A stretch of 64,000 nt of DNA from Metabacillus sediminilitoris (GTDB taxonomy: Bacteria; Bacillota; Bacilli; Bacillales; Bacillaceae). The stretch covers positions 1,621,501 to 1,685,500 of the forward strand of contig NZ_CP046266.1 of NCBI RefSeq assembly GCF_009720625.1, in the 5' to 3' direction. Each line of letters starts with the position of its first letter. Positions within the stretch are counted from its first letter, which is position 1. The translations under genes were made by a program, and so were the position numbers. The notes beneath the pieces were generated by a model that saw nothing but the letters and a program-made list of their open reading frames with translations, was not told the DNA's origin and did not search any database. Below, piece by piece: positions 45,709 to 54,384 of the stretch.

Positions 45709-47895
45709 ATGGCTTCAATGTTGAAAAAACTAAGAAAAGGTAAAAAACTAAAACAAGTGATGACAGCTACACTTGCTTTATCGCTGTTTGCTCCAATCAT
45801 GGTGCCGCAAGCAAGTGCTGCAAATGGGAATGAAGGCTTAGGGTATGTAGATCCATCTACGAATACGAATCCTGAAAATTCAGGGGCAAACACAAATACG
45901 TATCGCGTACTTGCTAACAAGAAAACTGGTCAACCGGAAATTGAAGCAGCAAAGAAAGGAGTCCTTACTGTTGATGGGAAGCAGTTCAGAGATTTAGATA
46001 GCGACAGGGGCTTAGATACATATGAGGACTGGAGACAACCTGTTAATAAGAGGGTAGCTGATCTTGTATCAAAGATGACACTTGCTGAAAAAGCAGGATT
46101 GCTGTTGATTAACACACACACTCCTTTAGCGAATCCAACAAATGGCCGATATGTATTAGATAATGATCCGCTAATCGTTCAAAAAAATATGCGCTACGTC
46201 ATTTTTCGTCAAACTCCAACTGTAGATGTAATCGCAAAATATACGAATCAGCTGCAAGAATTAGGTGAGGCTTCAAGATTAGGTATCCCAGTTGTTGTCA
46301 CATCGAACCCACGTAATCATGCCTCTACAGATTACACGAACATTACTGCAAGTGAGGGACAACATTCTTTTTGGCCGGGTCCATTAGGTTTAGCAGCAGC
46401 GGGTGACAAGAAAGCAGTAAAGGAATTCTCTGAAATCGCTGCACAGGAATGGAGAGCCGCTGGAATTCGCAAAGTCTATGGGTATACAGCTGATATAGCT
46501 ACTGACCCACTATGGGCAAGAATTGAAGATACATTTGGCGAAGATTCTAAAGTTGCTTCAGATATGATTTTTAACGTTATCAAAGGTTTTCAAGGCGATA
46601 AACTAGGGTCAGACAGTGTTGCTATTACAGTGAAGCATTTCCCTGGTGGCGGAGCACGTGATAATGGTTTGGATCCTCATTTTGTGGAAGGAAAATTCAA
46701 TCCTTATCCAACAGAAGGAAGTATGCTTAAGTATCACATTCCACCATTTGAGGCAGCTATCAAAGCAGGTGTATCGTCTATCATGCCTTATTACGCGTAT
46801 CCAAGTAATGATAGTGCGGATCAAGGATTGCCATGGTATAGCAAAGACCAGCAATTTGAAGAAGTGGGCTTTGCATTAAACAAAGCAATATTAGATGGCT
46901 TCCTGCGTGGCCAGCTTGGTTTCAAAGGATATGTAAACTCCGATACTGGTGCAGTTGGCAATAATGCTTGGGGTGCTGAGGCTTTAACACCGGTAGAAAA
47001 AGTTGCGAAAGCAATAAATGCAGGTACAGATATTATTTCTGGATCTTCTGATCCTTCTCTCATTATCCAGGCTGTTGAACAAGGTTTACTTAAAGAATCG
47101 GTAGTTAACGAATCTGTATCGTTATTGCTAACTGAAATGATGAATTTAGGTCTATTTGAAGATCCTTATGTAGATCCTCAACATGCACTTGATGTTGTCG
47201 CTAATCCAGAAGCACAAGAACTAGCATATGAAGCACATCTTAAGTCAATCGTTCTTTTACGCAATGATAAAAATCTATTGCCTTTGAATGATGTGAAAAT
47301 TGAAAAAGTAAAACTTTACGTTGAGATGTTCCCTGGGGGAACAGATGGAGCGAGTACCAAGGGATTAAAAGAGACGATTAAAAAGCACGATCCTTCCATC
47401 ACAATAACAGATAATCTAGAAGACGCAACACATGCTTATGTTTATGTTAAACCTGTACAATCTAACTGGGATAATAATCCTCGAATTACGGTAGGGCCTG
47501 AAACAGGAATCACTAATGTTGATAGAATTATCGATATTCAAAAAACTGTTCCGACGATTACTGCTGTAAACATGACCAACCCATGGGTACTTGATCAAAT
47601 TGAACCAAATGCTGCTGCATTAATCGGTACTTTTGGTACAAAGGCTGAGGCAATCGTAGATGTTATTCGTGGAGAATTCAATCCAATTGGAGAACTTCCA
47701 TTCGCGCTTCCTGCTAGTATGACAGCAGTAGACAACGAAGTCGGTGATGTTCCTAGTTTCGCACCAGAAGAAGATTCTTCTTATGCTTATGTGAATAAAT
47801 CCGGTGAAGCATACAAGTATGGATTTGGTCTTTCTTACAAACAAGGGAAAGCAAAAGGCAAGCCTGACCATGCGGGGAAAACCTCAAAAGAATAA
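45709..47895 (+). CDS. Secreted glycoside hydrolase family 3 protein
   Basis: A 728-residue exported enzyme. The basic N-terminus and hydrophobic MTATLALSLFAPIMVPQASA form a signal peptide with cleavage near residue 38. The GH3 barrel has VTVKHFPGGGARDNGLD around residue 310 and the nucleophile region GYVNSDTGAVGN with Asp412. The second alpha/beta domain follows (SIVLLRNDKNLLPL). Such enzymes release glucose, xylose or other beta-linked residues. No sortase motif or binding module is visible. Two cre-like sites precede it, so glucose repression is expected. It may feed the TRAP or GPH importers upstream. Confidence 0.9.
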   Translation: MASMLKKLRKGKKLKQVMTATLALSLFAPIMVPQASAANGNEGLGYVDPSTNTNPENSGANTNTYRVLANKKTGQPEIEAAKKGVLTVDGKQFRDLDSDRGLDTYEDWRQPVNKRVADLVSKMTLAEKAGLLLINTHTPLANPTNGRYVLDNDPLIVQKNMRYVIFRQTPTVDVIAKYTNQLQELGEASRLGIPVVVTSNPRNHASTDYTNITASEGQHSFWPGPLGLAAAGDKKAVKEFSEIAAQEWRAAGIRKVYGYTADIATDPLWARIEDTFGEDSKVASDMIFNVIKGFQGDKLGSDSVAITVKHFPGGGARDNGLDPHFVEGKFNPYPTEGSMLKYHIPPFEAAIKAGVSSIMPYYAYPSNDSADQGLPWYSKDQQFEEVGFALNKAILDGFLRGQLGFKGYVNSDTGAVGNNAWGAEALTPVEKVAKAINAGTDIISGSSDPSLIIQAVEQGLLKESVVNESVSLLLTEMMNLGLFEDPYVDPQHALDVVANPEAQELAYEAHLKSIVLLRNDKNLLPLNDVKIEKVKLYVEMFPGGTDGASTKGLKETIKKHDPSITITDNLEDATHAYVYVKPVQSNWDNNPRITVGPETGITNVDRIIDIQKTVPTITAVNMTNPWVLDQIEPNAAALIGTFGTKAEAIVDVIRGEFNPIGELPFALPASMTAVDNEVGDVPSFAPEEDSSYAYVNKSGEAYKYGFGLSYKQGKAKGKPDHAGKTSKE

Positions 47896-47952
47896 AGATA
47901 TATCGATTAAAAGTTCAAAAGAGTATTTTTGTTTATTGAAAAGTAAACTAAA

Positions 47953-47985
47953 AAGGTTCATCCGTCAGTAGATGAACCTTTTTTT
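47953..47985 (+). terminator. GH3 gene terminator
   Basis: GGTTCATC pairs with GATGAACC around CGTCAGTA, followed by TTTTTTT. Confidence 0.9.
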
Positions 47986-48088
47986 ATACAAGAAGTAAAT
48001 GTATATTCCCTTTTAATAAATGTACGAAATGAATGTGTTATCAATATGTTATGAAATTGGTTAATAAATAGAAAAGAGAGAAAAAATA

Positions 48089-48151
48089 ATGACTTCTACA
48101 CTAAGGAAAATGGTAACAGCTATGCTTATCCAAATATTTAGGCAAAATTAA
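48089..48151 (+). pseudogene. Twenty-residue relic resembling a signal-peptide start
   Basis: After AGAGAG, an ATG at 48089 reads MTSTLRKMVTAMLIQIFRQN and stops. It recalls the beginning of the GH3 protein (MASMLKK, VMTATLAL), so it may be what remains of a deleted exported protein. Too short to assign. Confidence 0.3.
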
Positions 48152-48152
48152 A

Positions 48153-48187
48153 CTACCTGTCTCCAATAGAGTTTGGAGAACAGGTAG
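48153..48187 (-). terminator. Terminator downstream of the MFS transporter
   Basis: CTACCTGT-CTCCAA pairs with TTGGAG-A-ACAGGTAG around TAGAGT, one base bulged. Read on the minus strand it is followed by TTTAATTTT. Confidence 0.65.
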
Positions 48188-48246
48188 CATAGGTGTTTTT
48201 TCTAAGTCTCATTTAGGCGGGTCAGTTCATTTACATAAACTATCTT

Positions 48247-49539
48247 TTATGTGTTCACTTTTTGCACTGGCAGGGGAGAGAATTGCAAATCAGCAGCTTC
48301 CTTCTTAATTGTAAATAAATAAGCGAAAAAACCTAAAGCAGCTGCAACAATTAACATGGCAATTGATGTTCCGAAGTCTCCTCCGGACAGGTCGCGAAGC
48401 CAGCCCATTATATAGCTTGAAAATCCGCCCATAATGTTTGTAAATCCGAGCAATCCTGCAGCTCTTCCAGCAGTTTCAGGTGTGGAGTATTTTACCATGA
48501 GCATGTTGCTTAGATGGAAAACACCCCCTTGGCAACCCATTGCAAGACCCATCGAAATTCCTGCCAATATTGGATTTGGGATAAACGCAGCCACTGTCAA
48601 AAACACAGCTGTCATTCCAAATAAAATGCCCGCCATCAAGCTTGGGCGTCTCGTTTTATCGGCCAAAAATCCGCATGCAAGTACAAATCCAAGTGCAAAT
48701 AACCAAGAGAGAGAGGTAATACTAGTCATTCCTTCACGTGCAAATCCTTTTGCTTCAATAAGATATGTAGGGAGCCAAATACTGATACCAAAGAAAAGGA
48801 AAGAACATATAATCATGCCTACCCATACCATCCAAAAACGGTAATCTTGAGCGAAGCTTTTCTTCTCAGTCGTACTTTCTTCTTTATCATTATGATCGGA
48901 GGTACTGCGGATAAAGGACAATTCTTCTTTACTAACACGGGGATGCTCTTCTGGTGTATTCCTTGTTAAAAAAATAAACATTGGAATATTAATAAATAAG
49001 TTAAATGCAGCAAGCATAAAGAAGGCTGCTTGCCAGTGTATTGAGGAAATAACGAGCACCAAAGCAACAGCTCCTATAGCCGGACCTAAATAATTTCCTG
49101 TAAGCCATGATGCTTGGGCTCTGCCTAATTCACGTTTATTAAACCAAGCAGAAATAAATTTACCCGAGACAGGAATCATCATTCCTTCACCAAAACCGAG
49201 TATGATTCGGCTTACTAAAAAGATTTCATATGAATCTGCAAGACCTGATGAAATCATCGTGAGTGTCCATACGAATAATCCGGCAATAGCAGTCTTTCGC
49301 GCACCTAATTTGTCGATAATAAATCCCCAAAAAAGATTTGAAACTCCATAAGCAATTGTAAAAACAAAAGAAAGAAGACCGATTTTGGCATTTTTATCTT
49401 CGCCATTCATACCAAGTGCATTTAAAAATTCCGGATCTGTTTGAATGACTGAAATGCCAACCTTATCGATTTGCCCAAAGAACCAAAAGAAAAAAATTGG
49501 TACTGCAATATATAACCACCTTTTTTGCCCCTTTAACAT
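48247..49539 (-). CDS. MFS transporter of the anion:cation symporter type
   Basis: A 430-residue major facilitator with 12 membrane segments. The start RWLYIAVPIFFFWFFGQIDKVGISVIQTDPEF and the inter-domain WGFIIDKLGARKTA loop (landmarks FGQIDK and DKLGARK) fit the ACS group that imports organic anions such as sugar acids and aromatic acids. It is divergent from the IclR gene of the aromatic cluster, and an operator-like site lies between them, so it probably imports the cluster's substrate. Possible substrates are an aromatic carboxylate or related acid. GGAGAGAGG precedes the start on the minus strand. Confidence 0.88.
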   Translation of the reverse strand: MLKGQKRWLYIAVPIFFFWFFGQIDKVGISVIQTDPEFLNALGMNGEDKNAKIGLLSFVFTIAYGVSNLFWGFIIDKLGARKTAIAGLFVWTLTMISSGLADSYEIFLVSRIILGFGEGMMIPVSGKFISAWFNKRELGRAQASWLTGNYLGPAIGAVALVLVISSIHWQAAFFMLAAFNLFINIPMFIFLTRNTPEEHPRVSKEELSFIRSTSDHNDKEESTTEKKSFAQDYRFWMVWVGMIICSFLFFGISIWLPTYLIEAKGFAREGMTSITSLSWLFALGFVLACGFLADKTRRPSLMAGILFGMTAVFLTVAAFIPNPILAGISMGLAMGCQGGVFHLSNMLMVKYSTPETAGRAAGLLGFTNIMGGFSSYIMGWLRDLSGGDFGTSIAMLIVAAALGFFAYLFTIKKEAADLQFSPLPVQKVNT

Positions 49540-49663
49540 AGTTATCCTCTCTCCTTTAAAAAATTTAAATGTTTACAAAGAAAGAAAAAATGTATAAAAC
49601 TATGGTTCTATCTTTATGAAAGTTTCGTACCGTTCATAAATTAGGTGAACTCCCCCTTTTTGA

Positions 49664-49803
49664 CGGGCTCTTTTCTAAAAGATTGTTGTTTTACAAATAG
49701 GAATAGTGTCCGAAACATTATGAAATTTTAATTGGAGCGGAAAGCGAGAAGCCTGTTACAGAAATCAACCACTCTGTACCTTTGTAAAAGCAACAAGTTT
49801 AAG
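49664..49803. repeat. Dispersed palindromic repeat, family 1, copy 5 (core deleted)
   Basis: GGGCTCTTTTCTAAAAGATTGTTG at the left (24 bases, given here as GGGCTCTTTTC and GATTGTTG) resembles the left flank of copy 4, TTGGAGCGGAAAGCGA is the core end, and GAAATCAACCAC and AACAAGTTTAAGAAAA the right flank. The GGGAGACCCC core is gone, leaving a shortened copy. Confidence 0.6.
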
Positions 49804-49856
49804 AAAATATCCTTTTGATAAAAACTACATTCCATTTAAAACGAACATTCCTTTGG

Positions 49857-49874
49857 TGTTTTATATGCAAAACG
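49857..49874. promoter_or_regulatory. Operator-like site 1 (IclR, degenerate)
   Basis: TGTTTTATATGCAAAACG resembles the reverse complement of the exact site at 50178 at 14 of 18 positions. It lies between the divergent MFS and IclR genes. Confidence 0.4.
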
Positions 49875-49971
49875 TTGTTTTTGTTCTTGGTGTTGTTTTT
49901 AACAATAAAATAATTAGAATTGCTTGTCAATTTAAATTTTTAAAATTATAAAAATACTAGTGTGTAGCGAA

Positions 49972-49985
49972 TGAAAACGCTTTTT
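49972..49985 (+). promoter_or_regulatory. Candidate cre site in the MFS-IclR gap
   Basis: TGAAAACGCTTTTT resembles a cre site with an imperfect right half. Confidence 0.35.
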
Positions 49986-50177
49986 TATCACCTCTAAAGA
50001 AAATGAAAGAACAGTGAAAGATTTTATTTTTTCGTCGTCATGGCAAATTAGACATTTGCATTTATATCCTTTTACTTTAGATACATGAGGAACACTACAC
50101 AATTGAAGAACTCCTACTACATGTTTCTGACATACGATTATCAAAGTTCCATCCCCTTCAAGATAAGAATGATAAGT

Positions 50178-50195
50178 TGTTTTGTATATGAAACA
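50178..50195. promoter_or_regulatory. Operator-like site 2 (IclR)
   Basis: TGTTTTGTATATGAAACA, an imperfect palindrome (TGTTT/AAACA), occurs here and again exactly at 51614. The two copies flank the IclR gene, as expected for autoregulation and for control of the downstream operon. Confidence 0.6.
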
Positions 50196-50546
50196 AAGTT
50201 TTGCGATGAGAATAAAATTATAAAAATTTTTTGTCAATTCGATTGTAAGCTTTTATTCCATATATTCGTTGGATAGATTTATAGTTTAGTGATTTTTTAT
50301 TTAGTTCAAATTGTTTATAAATTGTGATAACTTATATTTGAAGATAATCTCTTAAATTGTTTTATATAGAAAAATATGTTTAAATTAAAATCTGGATAAT
50401 TTTTGAAAATCGTTTAAATAATGAAGTAGAATGAGATCATTTGTTTGCATTTACATGAAATTATTCAATTGATATATTCTCATCTATATAACCTATTCTA
50501 GTTTAAACATGAAAGATAGATAGAAAAGAAAGGGAGGAATTTTTAA
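50196..50546. other. AT-rich upstream region of the IclR gene
   Basis: No gene is visible. AAAGGGAGGAA at 50528 is the ribosome site for the IclR gene. Confidence 0.4.
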
Positions 50547-51344
50547 ATGGCAAGTTCAGATAATGAGAAATATAGTGCCAATTCTCTTGTAAGAGGATTG
50601 GAAATATTAAAGCTATTTAACGAAGAACAGCCTAGTTTGGCACTTTCAGAAATAGCAGCACAGCTAAATGTTAGCAGGACTGTTCCATATCGATTATTAT
50701 ATACACTGGAAAATTTGGGGTATCTTATTCAGGACAAAAATACAAAACGTTATAGCTTAACACCAAAAGTTTTAGAATTGGGATTTAGCTATTTAAATAG
50801 CTTGAAATTTCCGGAAATAGTTCAACCTTACATGGAAGCTCTTCGAGATGAAATTGCTGCATCATGCCATTTGTCGATTTTAGATGGGCGGGAGGTCGTT
50901 TATGTAGGAAGTGCTCCCATTAGAGGGATATCAGTTGTAAATGTCAACATTGGTATGCGTCTTCCAGCCCACGCGATAGCCAATGGTAAACTATTACTTG
51001 CATATCAGTCGGAAGATATACTTAAGAGTTTGTTTCAAATTTCGGATTTAACACCATATACAGATAAAACACTTACTTCACCAGGAGAATTTTTAAAAGA
51101 GTTGGAAACGATCCGCCAGAATGGATATGCTCTGACATACGGTGAATTCCTTCCTGGCATTTATTCAGTTGCAGCACCGATTTTTGATCGCACAGGAAAT
51201 ATTTTAGCTGCCCTGAATGTAGTCGCTACAGAATCTGCATATCAGGAAAATTTTATAAGAGATATTGCATTGCCGAAGCTATTGGAATTATCTCAATTGC
51301 TCTCTAATTATATGGGTTATCATGGAGAGATGTCTTCAAAATAG
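50547..51344 (+). CDS. IclR-family transcriptional regulator
   Basis: A 265-residue regulator with an N-terminal winged helix (about 14-72; ALSEIAAQLNVSRTVPYRLLYTL) and a C-terminal IclR effector domain (about 85-255; GMRLPAHAIANGKLLLAYQ, YGEFLPGIYSVAAPIFD). IclR proteins often control aromatic acid degradation and bind the pathway substrate or an intermediate. It is divergent from an MFS transporter and precedes the catabolic genes. Repeats of TGTTTYRTATAYRAAACA on both sides are likely operators. A strong terminator follows at 51381. Confidence 0.93.
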   Translation: MASSDNEKYSANSLVRGLEILKLFNEEQPSLALSEIAAQLNVSRTVPYRLLYTLENLGYLIQDKNTKRYSLTPKVLELGFSYLNSLKFPEIVQPYMEALRDEIAASCHLSILDGREVVYVGSAPIRGISVVNVNIGMRLPAHAIANGKLLLAYQSEDILKSLFQISDLTPYTDKTLTSPGEFLKELETIRQNGYALTYGEFLPGIYSVAAPIFDRTGNILAALNVVATESAYQENFIRDIALPKLLELSQLLSNYMGYHGEMSSK

Positions 51345-51380
51345 TCTATTCTCGCAATGATCAATCATTATTTATGTTTA

Positions 51381-51414
51381 ACGTGTGGATTCAATCGAAT
51401 CCACACGTTTTTTT
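51381..51414 (+). terminator. IclR gene terminator
   Basis: ACGTGTGGATTC pairs perfectly with GAATCCACACGT around AATC and is followed by TTTTTTT. Confidence 0.9.
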
Positions 51415-51500
51415 GTATAAGGGTAAGGTCAGTAGAGTAATGAAGGTCAAAGAAGGGTGCTAACCAAGCAAAAAAGTCCCACAGCAGGCAATGACAAATG

Positions 51501-51517
51501 GTTTTATATACAAAACA
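51501..51517. promoter_or_regulatory. Operator-like site 3 (IclR)
   Basis: GTTTTATATACAAAACA is the reverse complement of the site 2 motif with two changes. It lies 157 bases before the cupin gene. Confidence 0.5.
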
Positions 51518-51613
51518 TCTGTTATCTAAATTATAGATATATTTTAAAATTTTCTAAAAACTCTCTTGACAATCGCCGAAAACGATCTTAAGATTAACCT
51601 ATAAATGAAACAA

Positions 51614-51631
51614 TGTTTTGTATATGAAACA
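51614..51631. promoter_or_regulatory. Operator-like site 4 (IclR)
   Basis: TGTTTTGTATATGAAACA, identical to site 2. Partial copies GAAACAATG and ATGTTTTGTGTACGA flank it, giving a three-part cluster just before the catabolic operon. TTGACA-like TTGACAATCG at 51566 and TAAGAT at 51591 may be the -35 and -10 boxes. Confidence 0.6.
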
Positions 51632-51673
51632 TTAAATGTTTTGTGTACGATAAAAAAAGGGAGGATTTATAAA

Positions 51674-52207
51674 ATGACAAAAGAAACTTTCTCAATTGAA
51701 GAATTTGAAAAAAAATATGTTGCAAGATTGAAAGATCGTACACTTGATTGGAATGTTTTAAAGTTCCAAGAGGAAATTGATCCAGCTTATAGACGCGCAC
51801 AAATGAGATATATTGGACGCGGTGCTACTGCCAATAATGATACAAATGTTATTCAAGGAGAACACTTTACATTAAGTACAATGGTGCTTCCACCAGGATG
51901 TATCGGACCGTTGCATCTACATGATGATGTTGAAGAAGTTTTCTTTATCCTTGAAGGGGAAGTTACTGCTTTAATTCAAGAGGATAGCAATAGTGAAGTG
52001 CATGAAATTAAACTAAGTGCGAGAGATTGCATAAGTTCTCCTCCAGGAGTATACCGAGGCATTCGAAATGATGGAAAAGAAGAGGCGCGTATGCTCGTCA
52101 TGCTTGGTGCGATCAAGCCTAACCTGCCAACGTATCCGGAAGGCAGTGAACTAGAAGAGTTACGTAAACAACGTGCAAAAGAAAGAGAAGCCATTATTAA
52201 AGGTTAA
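51674..52207 (+). CDS. Cupin-domain protein
   Basis: A 177-residue single-domain cupin. The first metal motif PLHLHDDVEEVFFILEGEV (about residues 88-106) holds two His and a Glu; a second motif near SSPPGVYRGIRNDG carries fewer ligands. The long N-terminal helix region (FEKKYVARLKDRTLDWN) is unusual. Cupins in aromatic clusters may be dioxygenases, isomerases or small-molecule binders; the reaction is not known. GGGAGGA precedes ATG 51674; the open frame extends to 51605 across the operator. It is the first gene after the IclR-type sites. Confidence 0.85.
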   Translation: MTKETFSIEEFEKKYVARLKDRTLDWNVLKFQEEIDPAYRRAQMRYIGRGATANNDTNVIQGEHFTLSTMVLPPGCIGPLHLHDDVEEVFFILEGEVTALIQEDSNSEVHEIKLSARDCISSPPGVYRGIRNDGKEEARMLVMLGAIKPNLPTYPEGSELEELRKQRAKEREAIIKG

Positions 52208-52215
52208 TAATTAGT

Positions 52216-52441
52216 AAAGGCTCTTTTCTAAGAAATTGTTGCTTTTAAACGAAAACTATAAAAGGTTGACTGGAGCAGATTGCGAGACTCATGCGGGAAC
52301 AGCGGAACAGGTGAGACTATTGCAAGCGTTTACACCAAGGGGCTCACCGCCCGCTTCGCTAAAAAGCGAGCATCCTCTCGCTGCAATCAACCACACTGCA
52401 CTACTTGTAAATAGCCACAAAGTTTGCGAAAACAGCCTTAG
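52216..52441. repeat. Dispersed palindromic repeat, family 1, copy 4 (long form)
   Basis: Outer ends AAGGCTCTTTTC and GAAAACAGCCTT are inverted. Inner ends GTTGACTGGAGC and GCAATCAACC bound a core with GCGAGACTCATGCGGGAACAG, GGGGCTCACCGCCCGC and GCTAAAAAGCGAGC. The core differs from copies 1-3. It lies in the gap between the cupin and extradiol dioxygenase genes. Confidence 0.7.
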
Positions 52442-52541
52442 TAAAAGATCAATACAAATTATAAAAGTAATGCAGCATTCTTGAAAAAAAGGGTTTTAAG
52501 CGTTCCCTTCAGTTTTTATCTATTAAGGGAGGTAGAATAAT

Positions 52542-53474
52542 ATGCTTGGCATTACTCATTTACGACATATTAGCTTAATAACACCAAACTTTGATGAACA
52601 AGCCAAATTTTATGAGGAAGTTTGGGGATTGGATAAGGTAGATGACGAAGCAGAGGATGTCGTTTATTTTCGCGGTGCTGGACCAGAACATCATATCCTA
52701 AGTCTTCATAAAGGAACTAAACGGGGGCTACACCACATTGCATTTGGAATGGTTGATAAAAACGCAGTTGATCGTGCAGCAGAAATATTAGCATCAAAAG
52801 GTGTTCGTATCGTTCAACAACCTGGATATTTAGATGAAGCAGGCGCTGGCTATGGACTGCGTTTTGCCGACCCTGAAAATCGTGTGATCGAGCTTTCAGC
52901 TTGGGTGGAAGTACATACGTCCATTTGGAATAAGAAAAATGTTGATCCTGTTAAGCTGAATCATGTTGTGATGAACACACATAATTTAGATATGATAGTT
53001 GAGTTTTACACAGATGTACTAGGCTTCAAAGTGACGGACTGGAGCGAGCATCAAATGTCTTTCTTAAGATGCAACAGAAAACATCATTCCATCGCTTTCA
53101 ATCAAGATAAACATGCTTCCGTTAACCATATTGCTTATGAAGTTGATTCAGTAGATGAACTGATGCGTGGAATTGGCAATGTCAGGAAAGCAGGGCTTCA
53201 AGAACTTTGGGGACCTGGACGTCATGGGCCGGGAAACAATATTTTTTGTTACTTTCAAGATCCTGGCGGGTTTGTTATGGAATATACATGCTATCTTGAA
53301 ACGATCGAAGATGAAAATGAATGGAGAGCACGTGTATGGAAACGAGTCCCTCATTTAATGGATCAATGGGGGATTGCAGGACCACCGAAACCAGAAGCAC
53401 GTAAAGCGATGGGTGGAGATCCGGATCCCGGTTGGATAGAAGAAAATGCTGAAGTTTATTTCGGTACAAAATGA
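52542..53474 (+). CDS. Extradiol ring-cleavage dioxygenase (two-domain VOC type)
   Basis: A 310-residue type I extradiol dioxygenase with two VOC domains (about 1-125 and 136-255). The iron triad is His141 (LNHVVMN), His196 (VNHIAYE) and Glu247 (FVMEYTC), with His228 and Tyr237 nearby. It should open a catechol-type ring next to the hydroxyls (meta-cleavage). The C-terminal extension (260-310) is Pro/Gly-rich. GGGAGG precedes ATG 52542. Together with the Rieske oxygenase and diol dehydrogenase later in the cluster it supplies the ring-cleavage step. The precise catechol is unknown. Confidence 0.88.
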   Translation: MLGITHLRHISLITPNFDEQAKFYEEVWGLDKVDDEAEDVVYFRGAGPEHHILSLHKGTKRGLHHIAFGMVDKNAVDRAAEILASKGVRIVQQPGYLDEAGAGYGLRFADPENRVIELSAWVEVHTSIWNKKNVDPVKLNHVVMNTHNLDMIVEFYTDVLGFKVTDWSEHQMSFLRCNRKHHSIAFNQDKHASVNHIAYEVDSVDELMRGIGNVRKAGLQELWGPGRHGPGNNIFCYFQDPGGFVMEYTCYLETIEDENEWRARVWKRVPHLMDQWGIAGPPKPEARKAMGGDPDPGWIEENAEVYFGTK

Positions 53475-53482
53475 GAACAACG

Positions 53483-53530
53483 AACAAGACGTTATAGTTT
53501 AATCATAAACTCCGCGTCTTGTTTCATTTT
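53483..53530 (+). terminator. Hairpin between dioxygenase and SDR genes (possible attenuator)
   Basis: AACAAGACG pairs with CGTCTTGTT, with an inner AGTTT/AAACT, then TCATTTT. The U-run is weak, so it may reduce rather than stop transcription into the rest of the operon. Confidence 0.55.
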
Positions 53531-53559
53531 AATAGTTCCGCTTTAAGGAGTGTGGAGAA

Positions 53560-54351
53560 ATGGACTTAGGCTTAAAAGGGAAAGTAGCTGTAATTATGGG
53601 GGGCACCTCTGGAGTTGGATTAAAAACAGCAGAAATGTTTTTAGAAGAAGGTGCAAAAGTAGCGATTTGCGGAAGAAGTCAGGAACGGTTAGATCTAGCC
53701 GTAAGTAAATTACGCTCGATTGGTAACAGTGACGATATTTTTGGTTTAACGTGTGATGTGACATCGAAAACAGATGTTGATGCCTTTATAAATGATGCTG
53801 TAGATGTGTTTGGCGGGTTGGATATTTTAGTAAATGCAGCCGGTCAAAGTGTGATGGGCTACTTTTTTGATATTACTGACGAGCAATGGCAGGAACAGAT
53901 TCAATTAAAATATTTTGCTATCATTTATGCGGTTCGTGCTGCACATCCACATCTTGTTAAACAAGGCGGCGGCCGAATTATTAATATAAACGCAACACTA
54001 GCGAAAGAACCTGAGCGTCATATGGTCGCTACAGCAGCTACACGTGCAGGATTATTGAATTTAAGCAAAACATTATCTCAAGAATTAGCTGGAGATAATA
54101 TTTTAGTAAACTCAGTAAGTCTTGGGTTAATTCGGACGGATCAATGGGAGCGGAGAAGATTAAAAAATGCCCCAGATATGGATCCGGAAGAGTATTACAG
54201 TGATCTAGCGAAAAAACGAAATATCCCACTTGGTCGAGTCGGTAAAGCGGAAGAAGTCGCTAGTGTGATTTTATTTCTCGCATCAGACAAAGCAAGCTAT
54301 GTAGCTGGTTCAACAATTGAGACCGCAGGAGCTATAGGAAAAGCACTTTAA
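53560..54351 (+). CDS. Atypical short-chain dehydrogenase/reductase
   Basis: A 263-residue SDR fold protein. The cofactor motif GGTSGVGLKTA and the NAAG motif (VNAAGQS) are present. The catalytic YxxxK is not: the corresponding stretch reads MVATAATRAGLLNL, with Thr and Arg in place of Tyr and Lys, and the usual Ser lies in an NINATLAKE context. The later TDQWERRRL recurs in a known group of SDRs with the QWRRR phrase. It may catalyse a different reaction or act as a binding protein. AAGGAG precedes ATG 53560. It lies between the dioxygenase and the ThDP enzyme. Confidence 0.82.
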   Translation: MDLGLKGKVAVIMGGTSGVGLKTAEMFLEEGAKVAICGRSQERLDLAVSKLRSIGNSDDIFGLTCDVTSKTDVDAFINDAVDVFGGLDILVNAAGQSVMGYFFDITDEQWQEQIQLKYFAIIYAVRAAHPHLVKQGGGRIININATLAKEPERHMVATAATRAGLLNLSKTLSQELAGDNILVNSVSLGLIRTDQWERRRLKNAPDMDPEEYYSDLAKKRNIPLGRVGKAEEVASVILFLASDKASYVAGSTIETAGAIGKAL

Positions 54352-54384
54352 TCGATAAGAACAAAAACCAAGGGAGGGGATCGA

